NCBI GenBank assembly: GCA_017305935.1
Contig: JAFKJU010000018.1
Span: forward strand, 62,001 to 126,000
Length of the DNA stretch: 64,000 nt
Direction: 5' to 3'
DNA from: Hyphomicrobiales bacterium
Lineage (GTDB): Bacteria > Pseudomonadota > Alphaproteobacteria > Rhizobiales > Rhizobiaceae
The position numbers were made by a program, and so were the translations under genes. Shown here in pieces: positions 16,399-24,798 of the stretch. The number at the start of each line of letters is the position of its first letter. The stretch's first letter is position 1. The notes beneath the pieces were generated by a model. That model did not search any database. It was given only the letters and a program-made list of their open reading frames with translations, and was not told where the DNA came from.

Positions 16399-17189
16399 GC
16401 GAACCCCTGCTTGCCGTTTCCGGCCTGACCAAAACCTTCCGCAACGGCGGCCGGCATGTGCTGGCCGTCGACGATATCGGCTTCGAACTGCCCGCCGGCC
16501 AGACGCTCGGCATCGTCGGCGCTTCCGGCAGTGGCAAGTCGACGCTGGCGCGGCTGCTGATGCGGCTGATCCCGGCCGATTCAGGAAGCATCCGCTTTCA
16601 TGGGCAGGATTGGCTGGCGCTGTCAGGGGCGCGGCTGCGGCGCGCGCGGGCGGACATTCAGATGGTGTTTCAGGATCCGTTGAGCGCCTTCAATCCGCGC
16701 GCCACGGTGGAAAGCGTCCTGAACGATCCCTTGCGCATCCATGAGATCGTCGGCAAGGCGGAGCGCCCGGCGCGGATCGGGGAATTGCTGGACAAGGTGG
16801 GGCTGGCGATGTCGCTGCGCGGTCGTTCAGTGCTGGCGCTTTCCGGCGGTCAGCGGCAGCGGCTGGCCTTGGCGCGGGCGCTCGCGACGCGGCCGAAGCT
16901 GCTGATCCTCGACGAGGCCGTTTCGGCGCTCGACCTTTCCATCCGCCGGCAGATTCTGGAATTACTGGTGGCGCTGCAACGCGAGGATGGCGTGAGCTAC
17001 CTCTTCATCGGCCACGATCTGGCCGTGGTGCGCGCCATCGCGCATCGCGTGACGGTGATGGAGGCAGGGCGCATCGTCGAAAGCGGCGAGACGGAAGGCA
17101 TTATCGCCCGACCGCAAACTTCGGTGACGAAAGCGCTGATCGCCGCCGTCCCGCAATTGATCACCGGGACGGAAAGCCGCCCCGGCTGA
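16395..17189 (+). CDS. ABC transporter ATP-binding protein (DppF type)
   Basis: 264 aa, last gene of the importer operon. Walker A GASGSGKST, the DppF-like segment DIQMVFQDPLSAFNPR, signature LSGGQRQRLALARALA, Walker B LLILDEAVSALDLS and H-loop FIGHDLAVV are present. It pairs with the DppD-type ATPase. It ends 5 bp from the convergent MFS transporter gene; no terminator is evident between them. Confidence 0.9.
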   Translation: MSEPLLAVSGLTKTFRNGGRHVLAVDDIGFELPAGQTLGIVGASGSGKSTLARLLMRLIPADSGSIRFHGQDWLALSGARLRRARADIQMVFQDPLSAFNPRATVESVLNDPLRIHEIVGKAERPARIGELLDKVGLAMSLRGRSVLALSGGQRQRLALARALATRPKLLILDEAVSALDLSIRRQILELLVALQREDGVSYLFIGHDLAVVRAIAHRVTVMEAGRIVESGETEGIIARPQTSVTKALIAAVPQLITGTESRPG

Positions 17190-17194
17190 CTGCT

Positions 17195-18469
17195 TTATGC
17201 CGGCAGGGGCGCCGGTTCTACCGGCTTCGAGTCAATCAGCAGCGATACCAGTGCGGCGAGGATGCCGGTGGTTCCGGCGATCAGGAAGGCCAGTTCATAG
17301 GTGCCCTGGAATTCGCGCATGTAACCGCCGAAGAAGGCGGCGCAGGCCGCACCCAACTGATGGCCGGCGACCACCCAGCCGAAGACCAGCGGACCGCTGC
17401 GATCCCCGAACGCCTCGTTGCTGAGACGCAAGGTCGGCGGCACGGTGGCGATCCAGTCGAGGCCATAGAGCACGGCAAAAATCGTCAGGCTGGCGACGGA
17501 AAAGCCGGAATAGGGTAGATACATCAACGACAGGCCGCGCACGCCATAATAGACGAACAGCAGCTTGCGCGGATCGAAACGGTCGGTCAGCCAGCCGGAG
17601 AGCGTCGTCCCGATCAGGTCGAAAACGCCCATCAGTGCCAGCAGACCGGCCGCCTGCACTTCCGGAATGCCCATGTCGCCGCAAAAGGCGATCAGATGCG
17701 TGCCGACCAGCCCGTTTGTGGTGAAGCCGCAGACGAAGAAGGTCAGGAACAGATACCAGAAGACACGGGTGCGGGCGGCGCGACCGAGCGTCGAGAAGGT
17801 GTTGATCAGGAAATTGCCGGTCGCCATGGCCACGGGCGGCTCGTCGGCTTCCGCGCCGTAACGCCTGAGGCCGATGGAGGCTGGGCGCTCCGGCACCAGC
17901 AGGAACACCAGCGGCAACAGCGCCGCCGTGGCGATCGACACGGCAATCGCCACCGGCTTCCAGCCGCCGGATTGCGCCAGCATGGCGAGGAACGGCAGGA
18001 AGACCAGCAGGCCGGTGGCGCTGCTGGCCGACATCAGGCCCATGACAAGGCCACGATTGGTCTTGAACCAGCGATTGGTGACCGTCGCGCCGAGCACCGT
18101 GGCGACCGCCCCGGTGCCGACGCCGGACATGACGCCCCAGGTGGCGATAAGATGCCATGGCTGGCTCATCAGCAGGCTGAGCGCGGTGGAGGCCGACATC
18201 AGCGCCAGCGCCCCGAGAATAGTCTTGCGCAGGCCGAAACGCTCCATGAAAGCGGCGGCGAAGGGGCCGGCGAGACCATAGAGGAAAATGCCGATGGCGG
18301 TGGCGAACGAAATCGTATCCCGCCGCCAGCCGAACGCCTCTTCCAAGGGCACCATCATCACCGAGGGCGCCGAGCGCAGGCCCGAGGAGATGAGAAGCGC
18401 CAGAAAAATGACCCCGACGACGACGAAGGCGTAACGCTGGCCGAATGGCCGTGTGTTTGCTATTGTCAT
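17195..18469 (-). CDS. Major facilitator superfamily transporter
   Basis: 424 aa from ATG 18469 (MTIANTRPFGQRYAFVVVGV), with roughly twelve hydrophobic helices. The loop-2 motif region (AAAFMERFGLRKTIL) and its C-half counterpart (LTDRFDPRKLLF) identify the MFS fold. The overall pattern resembles the oxalate/formate antiporter and monocarboxylate-like subgroup. It is divergent from a TetR-family gene that probably represses it. Substrate is unknown: either drug export or organic-acid uptake would fit. Confidence 0.88.
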   Translation of the reverse strand: MTIANTRPFGQRYAFVVVGVIFLALLISSGLRSAPSVMMVPLEEAFGWRRDTISFATAIGIFLYGLAGPFAAAFMERFGLRKTILGALALMSASTALSLLMSQPWHLIATWGVMSGVGTGAVATVLGATVTNRWFKTNRGLVMGLMSASSATGLLVFLPFLAMLAQSGGWKPVAIAVSIATAALLPLVFLLVPERPASIGLRRYGAEADEPPVAMATGNFLINTFSTLGRAARTRVFWYLFLTFFVCGFTTNGLVGTHLIAFCGDMGIPEVQAAGLLALMGVFDLIGTTLSGWLTDRFDPRKLLFVYYGVRGLSLMYLPYSGFSVASLTIFAVLYGLDWIATVPPTLRLSNEAFGDRSGPLVFGWVVAGHQLGAACAAFFGGYMREFQGTYELAFLIAGTTGILAALVSLLIDSKPVEPAPLPA

Positions 18470-18476
18470 GTGACCA

Positions 18477-18572
18477 ACCGGTACGTATCTTTTGAGCATT
18501 TCCAGGAAAAGTGGATACCGGTTTTCCTGGAAATGCGGCGAACAAAATTATGATAAATGAGTACGTACCGGT
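18477..18572. promoter_or_regulatory. Divergent MFS/tetR control region with flanking operator copies
   Basis: ACCGGTACGTA (18477-18487) recurs as its exact reverse complement, TACGTACCGGT (18562-18572). The two copies flank the intergenic region, each beside one of the divergent genes. They are good candidates for the TetR binding sites. A separate long palindrome (18496-18536) lies between them. Confidence 0.6.
18496..18536. repeat. Intergenic palindromic element resembling rhizobial mosaic repeats
   Basis: GCATTTCCAGGAAAA (18496-18510) and TTTTCCTGGAAATGC (18522-18536) are perfect 15-bp inverted arms around GTGGATACCGG. The core AAAAGTGGATACCGGTTTT resembles the AAAAGTG...GCGGTTTT core of repetitive intergenic palindromes (RIME/ABC-type) known in Rhizobium and Sinorhizobium. 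Only one copy is visible here, so repeat status is an inference. Confidence 0.6.
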
Positions 18573-18596
18573 CAGTAACATGTCAACAGGAATTCG

Positions 18597-19217
18597 ATGC
18601 GAAGCGTAAAATCCGATCTCCCGGTCGAGCTTCCCGAACCGGAGGCAAAGCCACCGCGCGCGGTCGACCGCATTCTCGGCACGGCGCGCGCCCTGTTCTA
18701 CAGGCACGGCATCCGCGCCATCGGCGTCGATGAGATCGTCCGCCAGGCGGGTGTGACCAAGCCAAGCCTTTATCGCAGCTTTTCCTCCAAGGACGAGTTG
18801 GCCGCGACCTATCTGCGCAATTACGAGAAGGAATTCTGGGCGCGCATCGAGCAGACCGAGGCCGATCATCCCGGCGATGCGCGAGCGCAGATCATCGCCT
18901 ATTTCACCGGCCTCGGTGAACGCTCGCAAAACTCGATGCATCGCGGCTGCGGTCTCTCGAATGCCGCGGTCGAATATCCGGAGCGCGACCACCCCGCCCG
19001 ACTGGTGAGCGAGCAACACAAACGCGCCTTCCGCCGCTGGTTGCACGCCAAGGCGGCGGAGATGGGCGCGGAAAACTCCGACAGCCTCGGCGACGGGCTG
19101 CTGCTGCTGTTCGAGGGCGCGCATCTCTCCGGCCAGCTTTTTTCCGGCGACGGCCCCTCCGCCGCGCTGGCGGATACCGTGCAGCGACTGGTCGAATCGC
19201 ATCGCCCGAAGGGTTGA
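18597..19217 (+). CDS. TetR-family transcriptional regulator
   Basis: 206 aa from ATG 18597, with CAGGA upstream. The HTH lies at about residues 25-70 (ILGTARALFYRHGIRAIGVDEIVRQAGVTKPSLYRSFSSKDEL). The C-terminal ligand domain contains GCGLSNAAVEYPERDHPA, typical of TetR proteins beside efflux or oxidoreductase genes. The gene is divergent from the MFS transporter and most likely represses it through the paired sites at 18477 and 18562. Confidence 0.9.
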   Translation: MRSVKSDLPVELPEPEAKPPRAVDRILGTARALFYRHGIRAIGVDEIVRQAGVTKPSLYRSFSSKDELAATYLRNYEKEFWARIEQTEADHPGDARAQIIAYFTGLGERSQNSMHRGCGLSNAAVEYPERDHPARLVSEQHKRAFRRWLHAKAAEMGAENSDSLGDGLLLLFEGAHLSGQLFSGDGPSAALADTVQRLVESHRPKG

Positions 19218-19220
19218 GGA

Positions 19221-19238
19221 GGCCGGGCGATGCCGGCC
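19221..19238. terminator. Candidate bidirectional terminator hairpin
   Basis: GGCCGG (19221-19226) and CCGGCC (19233-19238) form a 6-bp GC stem with a GCGATG loop, in the 29-bp gap between the convergent tetR and gamma-glutamyltransferase stop codons. No U-run follows, so it is weak. Confidence 0.35.
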
Positions 19239-19246
19239 CGCCCCGA

Positions 19247-20989
19247 TCAATAACCAATGGCCGCCCCCGCCGTGGCGCGGCTGTCGATGGCGCCGTAGTA
19301 GTGGGCGCCGCCACCGGCTTCGATCTGCCTCAAATTCTTGCCGCCGACGAGGATGCCTGCGGCTTCGCCCCAGATTGTCCAATCGGGATCGATGCCGACG
19401 GTGTAGCCCATGCCGGCCAGCAGTTTCAGCGTATCGGGCGAGAGCGCATGCGGCTCCATCAACACGCGGTCGGGCAGCCATTGATGGTGGATACGCGGCG
19501 CGTCGATGGCTTCCTGCAGGTCCATGCCGTGATCGATGACGTTCATGATCGCTTCGAGCGTGATGGTGATGATGCGCGAGCCGCCGGGGCTGCCGATCAC
19601 CATGAACGGCTTGCCGTCCTTGGAAACGATAGTCGGGCTCATCGAGGAAAGCGGCGATTTGCGCGGCTCGATGGCATTGGCCTCGCCCTGCACCAGCCCA
19701 TAGAGATTGGCGACGCCCGGCTTGATGGTGAAATCGTCCATCTCGTTGTTGAGCAGGATGCCGGTGCCCTCCGCCACCTTTCCGGTGCCGAAGGAGCCGT
19801 TCAGCGTATAGGTGACGGCGACCGCATTGCCGTCCTTGTCGATGATCGAATAATGCGTCGTCTCGGTGGATTCACCGAAACCGCTCGGCTTCAGCTTTTC
19901 GCTGACCCCGGCCTTGTAAGGATCGATACGAGCGCGGATTTCGGCGGCATAGGCCTTGCTGGTCAGTTTCTCGACCGGGTTCTTGACGAAATCCGGGTCG
20001 CCCAGCGCCGTGTTGCGGTCGACGAAGGCATGGCGCATGGCCTCGACCATCAGCCGCACGGTTTCGGCCGACCCATACCCCAGATAGGAAATCGGGTAAC
20101 CTTCCAGCACATTGAGGATCTCGCAGATGATCAGCCCGCCGGAAGATGGCGGCGGCGAGGAGACGATGTCATAGCCGCGATAGCTGCATTTCACCGGCTC
20201 CAGCTCGCGCACCTTGTACTGCTCGAAATCCGCTTTAGCGAGCACGCCGCCATTGGCGGCGCTGGCCTTGACGATCAGGTCGGCGATCTCACCCTTGTAG
20301 AAGGCGTCGGTGCCCTTCTCGGCAATCGCTTTCAGGGATTTGGCGAGGTCGGCCTGCACCAGTGTCGTGCCAAGCGCCAGCGGCTTGCCGTCCTTCAGGA
20401 AAATCTTCGCGGCGGCCGGATCCTTGGCCAGCATCTCGTTGCCTTCGGAGAAGGAGGCGATATCGCCCTGCTCCAGCGTGAACCCTTCCGAGGCGAATTT
20501 GATCGCCGGGGCAAGCAGTTCCTCGCGCTTGCGGGTGCCGTATTTCTCGCGGGCCATCTCCATGCCGGCGACGGAGCCGGGCGTGCCCACCGCCAGATAA
20601 CCGTCGGTGCTGGCGCCGGGAACCGGCTTGCCGTCCTTGTCGAGATACATGGTCTTGGTGGAGGCGAGCGGCGCGCGCTCGCGGAAATCGAGGAAGGTCG
20701 TGGTGCCGTCCTTCAGGCGAATGGTCATGAACCCGCCGCCACCGAGATTGCCGGCGGTCGGATAGACGACGGCCAGCGCATACCCGACCGCCACAGCCGC
20801 ATCGACGGCATTGCCGCCGCCCTTCAACACATCGATGCCGACTTGCGAGGCCAGATGCTGCGCCGTCACCACCATGCCGTTTTCGCCTTCGGCCGGCGCC
20901 GGCGAGGCGGCGAAGGCGGTCGAACCCAGCGCGGTGCCGAGCGACAGGATCACGGCAAAGGTCAGGCTTCTCCCATGGGAATGCTGCAT
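19247..20989 (-). CDS. ggt: Gamma-glutamyltransferase
   Basis: 580 aa from ATG 20989, preceded by AAGGAGG. A signal peptide (hydrophobic residues 8-27, cleavage near AFAASP) sends it to the periplasm. It is an Ntn-hydrolase processed autocatalytically into two subunits: the cleavage site is before Thr377 in TETTHYSIIDKDGNAVAVTYTLN, matching the family motif. NLGGGGFMTI and SPGGSRIITITLEA are further family signatures. It transfers or hydrolyses gamma-glutamyl groups, chiefly from glutathione. It appears to be a single-gene unit, ending convergent with tetR. Confidence 0.95.
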   Translation of the reverse strand: MQHSHGRSLTFAVILSLGTALGSTAFAASPAPAEGENGMVVTAQHLASQVGIDVLKGGGNAVDAAVAVGYALAVVYPTAGNLGGGGFMTIRLKDGTTTFLDFRERAPLASTKTMYLDKDGKPVPGASTDGYLAVGTPGSVAGMEMAREKYGTRKREELLAPAIKFASEGFTLEQGDIASFSEGNEMLAKDPAAAKIFLKDGKPLALGTTLVQADLAKSLKAIAEKGTDAFYKGEIADLIVKASAANGGVLAKADFEQYKVRELEPVKCSYRGYDIVSSPPPSSGGLIICEILNVLEGYPISYLGYGSAETVRLMVEAMRHAFVDRNTALGDPDFVKNPVEKLTSKAYAAEIRARIDPYKAGVSEKLKPSGFGESTETTHYSIIDKDGNAVAVTYTLNGSFGTGKVAEGTGILLNNEMDDFTIKPGVANLYGLVQGEANAIEPRKSPLSSMSPTIVSKDGKPFMVIGSPGGSRIITITLEAIMNVIDHGMDLQEAIDAPRIHHQWLPDRVLMEPHALSPDTLKLLAGMGYTVGIDPDWTIWGEAAGILVGGKNLRQIEAGGGAHYYGAIDSRATAGAAIGY

Positions 20990-21086
20990 GTTCTCCTCCT
21001 TGATGTTCGACCGCCCCTGTCCCGAGGCGCGAAGGGAGTGCAACACCGGCGCAACCGGAAGTCAATGCGCCATCACCGGGGAAAAA

Positions 21087-22946
21087 TCAGCGTTCGTGGG
21101 CGCGGATGACCTCCAGGAACTGCGCGCCGTAACGCTCCAGCTTCGACTGGCCGACACCGGAAATGCCGAGCAGCGCCTCGCTGCTGGTCGGCCGCTCCGT
21201 AGCGAAGGCGACCAGCGTCGTATCGGGGAAGACGACGTAGGGCGGCACCGCGAGTTCCTTGGCGATCGCCAGCCGGGTGGCGCGCAGGGCTTCGAACAGT
21301 TCCTGATCGGCCTGCTCCAGCGCTGACTTTGCCTTGGCGGCGCTGGCGGAGCTGCTTTTCGCCGCCTTGCCCTTGGTCGGGCGGTCCTTGCGGAAGCGCA
21401 CCTCGCGTTCATGCTTGAAGACGGCGCGCGCCTCCGGCTCCAGCTTCAAGGCGCCGAAGGCATTGTGATCGACGCTGATGAGGCCTGCGGCGAGAAGCTG
21501 GCGGTAGACCGATTGCCATGTCTTGGCCGGCAGGTCGCGCCCGGCCCCGAAGACTGGCATGTCGACATGGCCGAAACGGATGGTCTTTTCGGTCTCGTTG
21601 CCGGTGAGCACGTCGATCAGATGGCCGGCGCCGAAGCGTTCGCCGGTGCGATAGACCGCCGCCAGCGCCTTGATCGCAGCCTCCGTGCCGTCCCAAGTCT
21701 CGACCGGTTTCAGGCAGGTGTCGCAATTGCCGCAATGGCCGGCATGCGATTCGCCGAAATGGGCGAGGATCGCCTGCCGGCGGCAGCCGGGCGTTTCGCA
21801 GATGGCGAGCAGCGCGTTCAGCTTGGCGCGCTCGACGCGCTTGATCTCGGTGGCGGAATTGCCCTCGTCGATCATGCGGCCGCGCTGGATGACGTCGGCC
21901 ATGCCATAGGCCATCCAGACTTCGGAGGGCAGCCCGTCGCGGCCGGCGCGGCCGGTTTCCTGGTAATAGGCCTCGACCGAACCCGGCAGGTCGAGATGGG
22001 CGACGTAGCGCACATTCGGCTTGTCGATGCCCATGCCGAAGGCGACCGTCGCCACCAGGCACAATTCCTCTTCCTTGAGGAAAGCATCCTGGTGGGCATC
22101 GCGTTTTGCCCGCTCCATGCCGGCGTGATAGGGCAGCGCATAAATGCCTTGCTCGTTCAGCCAGTCGGCGGTTTCCTCGACCTTCGCGCGCGACAGGCAA
22201 TAGACGATGCCGCTCGAACCCTTGTGGCGGGCAAGGAAGCGCAGGAGCTGCTGGCGCGGCTGGTCGCGCTCGACGATCTCGTAGGCGATGTTAGGGCGGT
22301 TGAAGGAGGTGGTGAAGACGGCGGCGTCCGTCAGTTCCAGCCGCTCGATGATGTCGTCGCGGGTATGCGGATCAGCCGTCGCCGTCAGCGCCATGCGCGG
22401 CACGCCGGGATAATCGGCGGCGAGCTTGCCCAATTCCCGGTATTCCGGGCGAAAATCATGGCCCCATTGCGAAACGCAATGAGCCTCGTCGATGGCGAAC
22501 AGCGCGATCTTCGCGCCGCCGATCAGCTCACGGAAACCCGGCGTCACGATACGCTCGGGCGTGACATAGAGAAGATCGAGCGTGCCGTTGCCGATGGCGC
22601 GGCGGATGTCGAGAAATTCCTCGCGGCTAAGCGAGGAATTCAGCGCGGCGGCGTTGACCCCGACTTGCTTCAGCGCCTCCACCTGATCGCGCATCAGCGC
22701 GATCAGCGGCGAAACGACGATGCCGACGCCATCGCGGCAGAGCGCCGGAATCTGGAAGCAGAGCGACTTGCCCGCCCCGGTCGGGAAAAGCACGACGGCA
22801 TCGCCGCCCGAAACCACCTGCTCGACCACCGCCGCCTGCTTGCCGCGAAATGACGGATAGCCATAAATGCGCTTGAGGACATCGAGCGGGTTGCGGGTAC
22901 CGTCGCGGTCGAAAACAGGATCGAGACGATTCTGGCTGTGCGGCAT
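21087..22946 (-). CDS. recQ: ATP-dependent DNA helicase RecQ
   Basis: 619 aa, the standard RecQ length. Walker A is FPTGAGKS (residues 54-61) and the DEAH box is [18 protein letters not shown] (from residue 152). The helicase C domain contains [24 protein letters not shown] and [11 protein letters not shown] zinc-binding RQC domain ([18 protein letters not shown]) is followed by a Ser/Ala/Lys-rich linker and a C-terminal HRDC domain ([25 protein letters not shown]). It unwinds DNA in RecF-pathway recombination and fork repair. The PACE-type gene lies 65 bp upstream on the same strand. Confidence 0.97.
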   Translation of the reverse strand: MPHSQNRLDPVFDRDGTRNPLDVLKRIYGYPSFRGKQAAVVEQVVSGGDAVVLFPTGAGKSLCFQIPALCRDGVGIVVSPLIALMRDQVEALKQVGVNAAALNSSLSREEFLDIRRAIGNGTLDLLYVTPERIVTPGFRELIGGAKIALFAIDEAHCVSQWGHDFRPEYRELGKLAADYPGVPRMALTATADPHTRDDIIERLELTDAAVFTTSFNRPNIAYEIVERDQPRQQLLRFLARHKGSSGIVYCLSRAKVEETADWLNEQGIYALPYHAGMERAKRDAHQDAFLKEEELCLVATVAFGMGIDKPNVRYVAHLDLPGSVEAYYQETGRAGRDGLPSEVWMAYGMADVIQRGRMIDEGNSATEIKRVERAKLNALLAICETPGCRRQAILAHFGESHAGHCGNCDTCLKPVETWDGTEAAIKALAAVYRTGERFGAGHLIDVLTGNETEKTIRFGHVDMPVFGAGRDLPAKTWQSVYRQLLAAGLISVDHNAFGALKLEPEARAVFKHEREVRFRKDRPTKGKAAKSSSASAAKAKSALEQADQELFEALRATRLAIAKELAVPPYVVFPDTTLVAFATERPTSSEALLGISGVGQSKLERYGAQFLEVIRAHER

Positions 22947-23011
22947 GGACTCACGGCTTTCATAAGGACAGAAAGAACCTTATGCCACAGCCGGCGCCCG
23001 CCCGGCCAGCC

Positions 23012-23455
23012 TCAACCCGCCAGTTGCGGCTTAACCAGGCCTGGGATCGGAAAGAGCCGGTCATAGGCGATATTGAACCCGAAGTTGTAGACCATATAGA
23101 ACAACACGATCGACAGGTCGAGCATGAAGGTCTCGAAGAGGGTCATGTCGAGATACCAGGCGACCGGCGGCAGGATCATCACCAGCAGACCAAGCTCAAA
23201 CAGCACGACATGCATGAGCCGCAGCCCAATGGTTTTGCGCGTATGGCCGAGAACACGTTGCAGGGCGTGGTCGAAGCCGAGATTGAAGACAAAGGTCCAG
23301 ACGGTCGCAAGCGTGGCCGCACCGACGCCGACGACGCCCATCTGCAGCACCGGCTTGTCGTAGAGCCAGGCCGTCGCCGGCGTGATGATGGCGAGACCGA
23401 TGAGTTCGAACAGCACCGCATGGCGAATGCGATCCGGAAACGTGCGCATGGTCAC
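23012..23455 (-). CDS. PACE-family efflux transporter (bacterial transmembrane pair domains)
   Basis: 147 aa from GTG 23455. AAGGAG lies 7 nt before this GTG, a better spacing than to ATG 23449. The protein is two tandem BTP repeats, each of two membrane helices (RIRHAVLFELIGLAIITP... and RLMHVVLFELGLLVMILPP...), with FVFNLGFDHALQRV and YNFGFNIAYDRLF at the repeat ends. This is the AceI/PACE family, which exports biocides such as chlorhexidine and, natively, probably short diamines. A divergent LysR gene mirrors the usual AceI-AceR layout. Confidence 0.88.
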   Translation of the reverse strand: MTMRTFPDRIRHAVLFELIGLAIITPATAWLYDKPVLQMGVVGVGAATLATVWTFVFNLGFDHALQRVLGHTRKTIGLRLMHVVLFELGLLVMILPPVAWYLDMTLFETFMLDLSIVLFYMVYNFGFNIAYDRLFPIPGLVKPQLAG

Positions 23456-23526
23456 GATCAAACTCCTTGTTGTTTTCGTTCACGATGCGCTTTCTATCGA
23501 ATTTTCTTGCAATATAAAGTTAGATA

Positions 23527-23545
23527 CTATCTGAATCTAAGATAG
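23527..23545. promoter_or_regulatory. LysR-type operator overlapping the lysR start
   Basis: CTATCT (23527-23532) and AGATAG (23540-23545) form a perfect inverted repeat with a 7-base spacer, fitting the T-N11-A LysR motif. It touches the LysR start codon and lies in the PACE/lysR divergent spacer, so it suits autorepression with activation of the efflux gene. Confidence 0.55.
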
Positions 23546-24439
23546 ATGACGATCTCGATGGACCAGTTGGAAGCCTTTGTGGCAGCGGCGGAGCACGGCT
23601 CCTTTTCCGCCGCCGGCCGGGCGTTGCGCAAGGCGCAGTCGGCGGTGAGCACGCTGGTTTCCAATCTCGAAACCGATCTCGGCGTGACGCTGTTCAGCCG
23701 CGTCGGGCGCAATCCGGTGCTGACGCCGGCCGGCACGCGGCTGCTGTCCGAGGCGAAAGTCATCCTCGATCGCCGCGAGCACCTGATCGGCATCGCCGCC
23801 AGCTTCGAGGCGCATGTGGAAAAGCGGCTGGTCGTCGCCATCGACGAGCTATATCCGGAACGGGCGCTCGGCGCGCTGTTTGCGGATTTCGCCCGTCAGT
23901 TCCCGCATGTGGAGCTGGAACTGCTGTTTCCGATGATGGAGGATGTCAGCCGCATGGTGCTGGACGGACGCGCCGATCTCGGCGTCATGTGGCGGCAGGA
24001 ATTGCTGCCGACCGAGCTTGCCTTCCACACCATCGGCTGGATTCCGCTGAAGCTGGTCTGCGGCAAGGATCATCCGCTCGCCAAATCCGCCGTCGATTGG
24101 GAAGAGTTGAAGCGCCATCGCCAGATCATGGTGGCGGTGCGCAGCGAGGGGCCGGAGAAGCAGCGACTGCGCACGGCGGCGGAGGTCTGGTGGGTGGAAA
24201 GCCATTGGGTGATCCTGCAAATCCTGCGCCAGGGGATCGGCTGGGCGCTGGTTCCCGACCACATCGTCGCCCATTCGCCGGTTGCCGGCGACCTGGCGAC
24301 GCCGGCCCTGCAATTCGACGTTTCCGACTGGCCGGTGGCACTGGAACTCGTCTGGCACAAGCAGCGGCCCAGCGGTCCGGCCGCCAAATGGCTGCGCGAA
24401 CGCTTTGCGAAAGTGCCTATCGGCGGAGCGGACGGCTGA
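23546..24439 (+). CDS. LysR-family transcriptional regulator of the PACE gene
   Basis: 297 aa from ATG 23546; ATG 23558 (MDQLEAFV) is an equally plausible start, and neither has a strong ribosome-binding site. The HTH is at residues 10-65 (AFVAAAEHGSFSAAGRALRKAQSAVSTLVSNLE), followed by an effector-binding domain. The gene is divergent from the PACE-type efflux gene, matching the AceR activator arrangement. The operator-like repeat at 23527-23545 supports autoregulation. The inducer may be a diamine or biocide, by analogy only. Confidence 0.88.
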   Translation: MTISMDQLEAFVAAAEHGSFSAAGRALRKAQSAVSTLVSNLETDLGVTLFSRVGRNPVLTPAGTRLLSEAKVILDRREHLIGIAASFEAHVEKRLVVAIDELYPERALGALFADFARQFPHVELELLFPMMEDVSRMVLDGRADLGVMWRQELLPTELAFHTIGWIPLKLVCGKDHPLAKSAVDWEELKRHRQIMVAVRSEGPEKQRLRTAAEVWWVESHWVILQILRQGIGWALVPDHIVAHSPVAGDLATPALQFDVSDWPVALELVWHKQRPSGPAAKWLRERFAKVPIGGADG

Positions 24440-24798
24440 TGGGGAAAAGGCGGTTGACGATGCCGCCGGTTTTGCTGTCAAATGTTTGTGCGCAAGAGGA
24501 AACAGTGCAATTCTTCCGGCGGGAAATGCAAGTCAAGCAACTGATTTATCGCATGATTCTTGACTGTATCGACGGGCGACCATGCCTCGGCAGCGCCTCT
24601 TGAACGCTCCGGGAAACCGACCCGCAATCACGCCTGATGGCGACGATTTTCGGTAAAACGGCCACCTGCGATTATATGCGGAAAGCATAAAGTGTTTATC
24701 GTCCGGCTATGCTTGCGGGATCCCCTGCCGATACGAAAGATAGCGCACCCCGTTGGAGGACGGGCATGGAACGGGTCGAGGCGATGGGAGGAGTATCC
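24440..24798. other. Long 5' region of the purine permease, no gene seen
   Basis: No convincing gene is present in these 359 bp. Near its start GGCGG (24449-24453) and CCGCC (24463-24467) make a weak hairpin that may end the LysR transcript. TATGC (24675-24679) and GCATA (24685-24689) form a small dyad upstream of the permease. I looked for a purine or guanidine-type riboswitch and did not recognise one. Confidence 0.4.

Noticed and set aside
24440-24798. Possible purine or guanidine riboswitch before the permease
   Set aside because: No conserved junction, ACGA-type loops or expression platform could be recognised; only short weak dyads are present.
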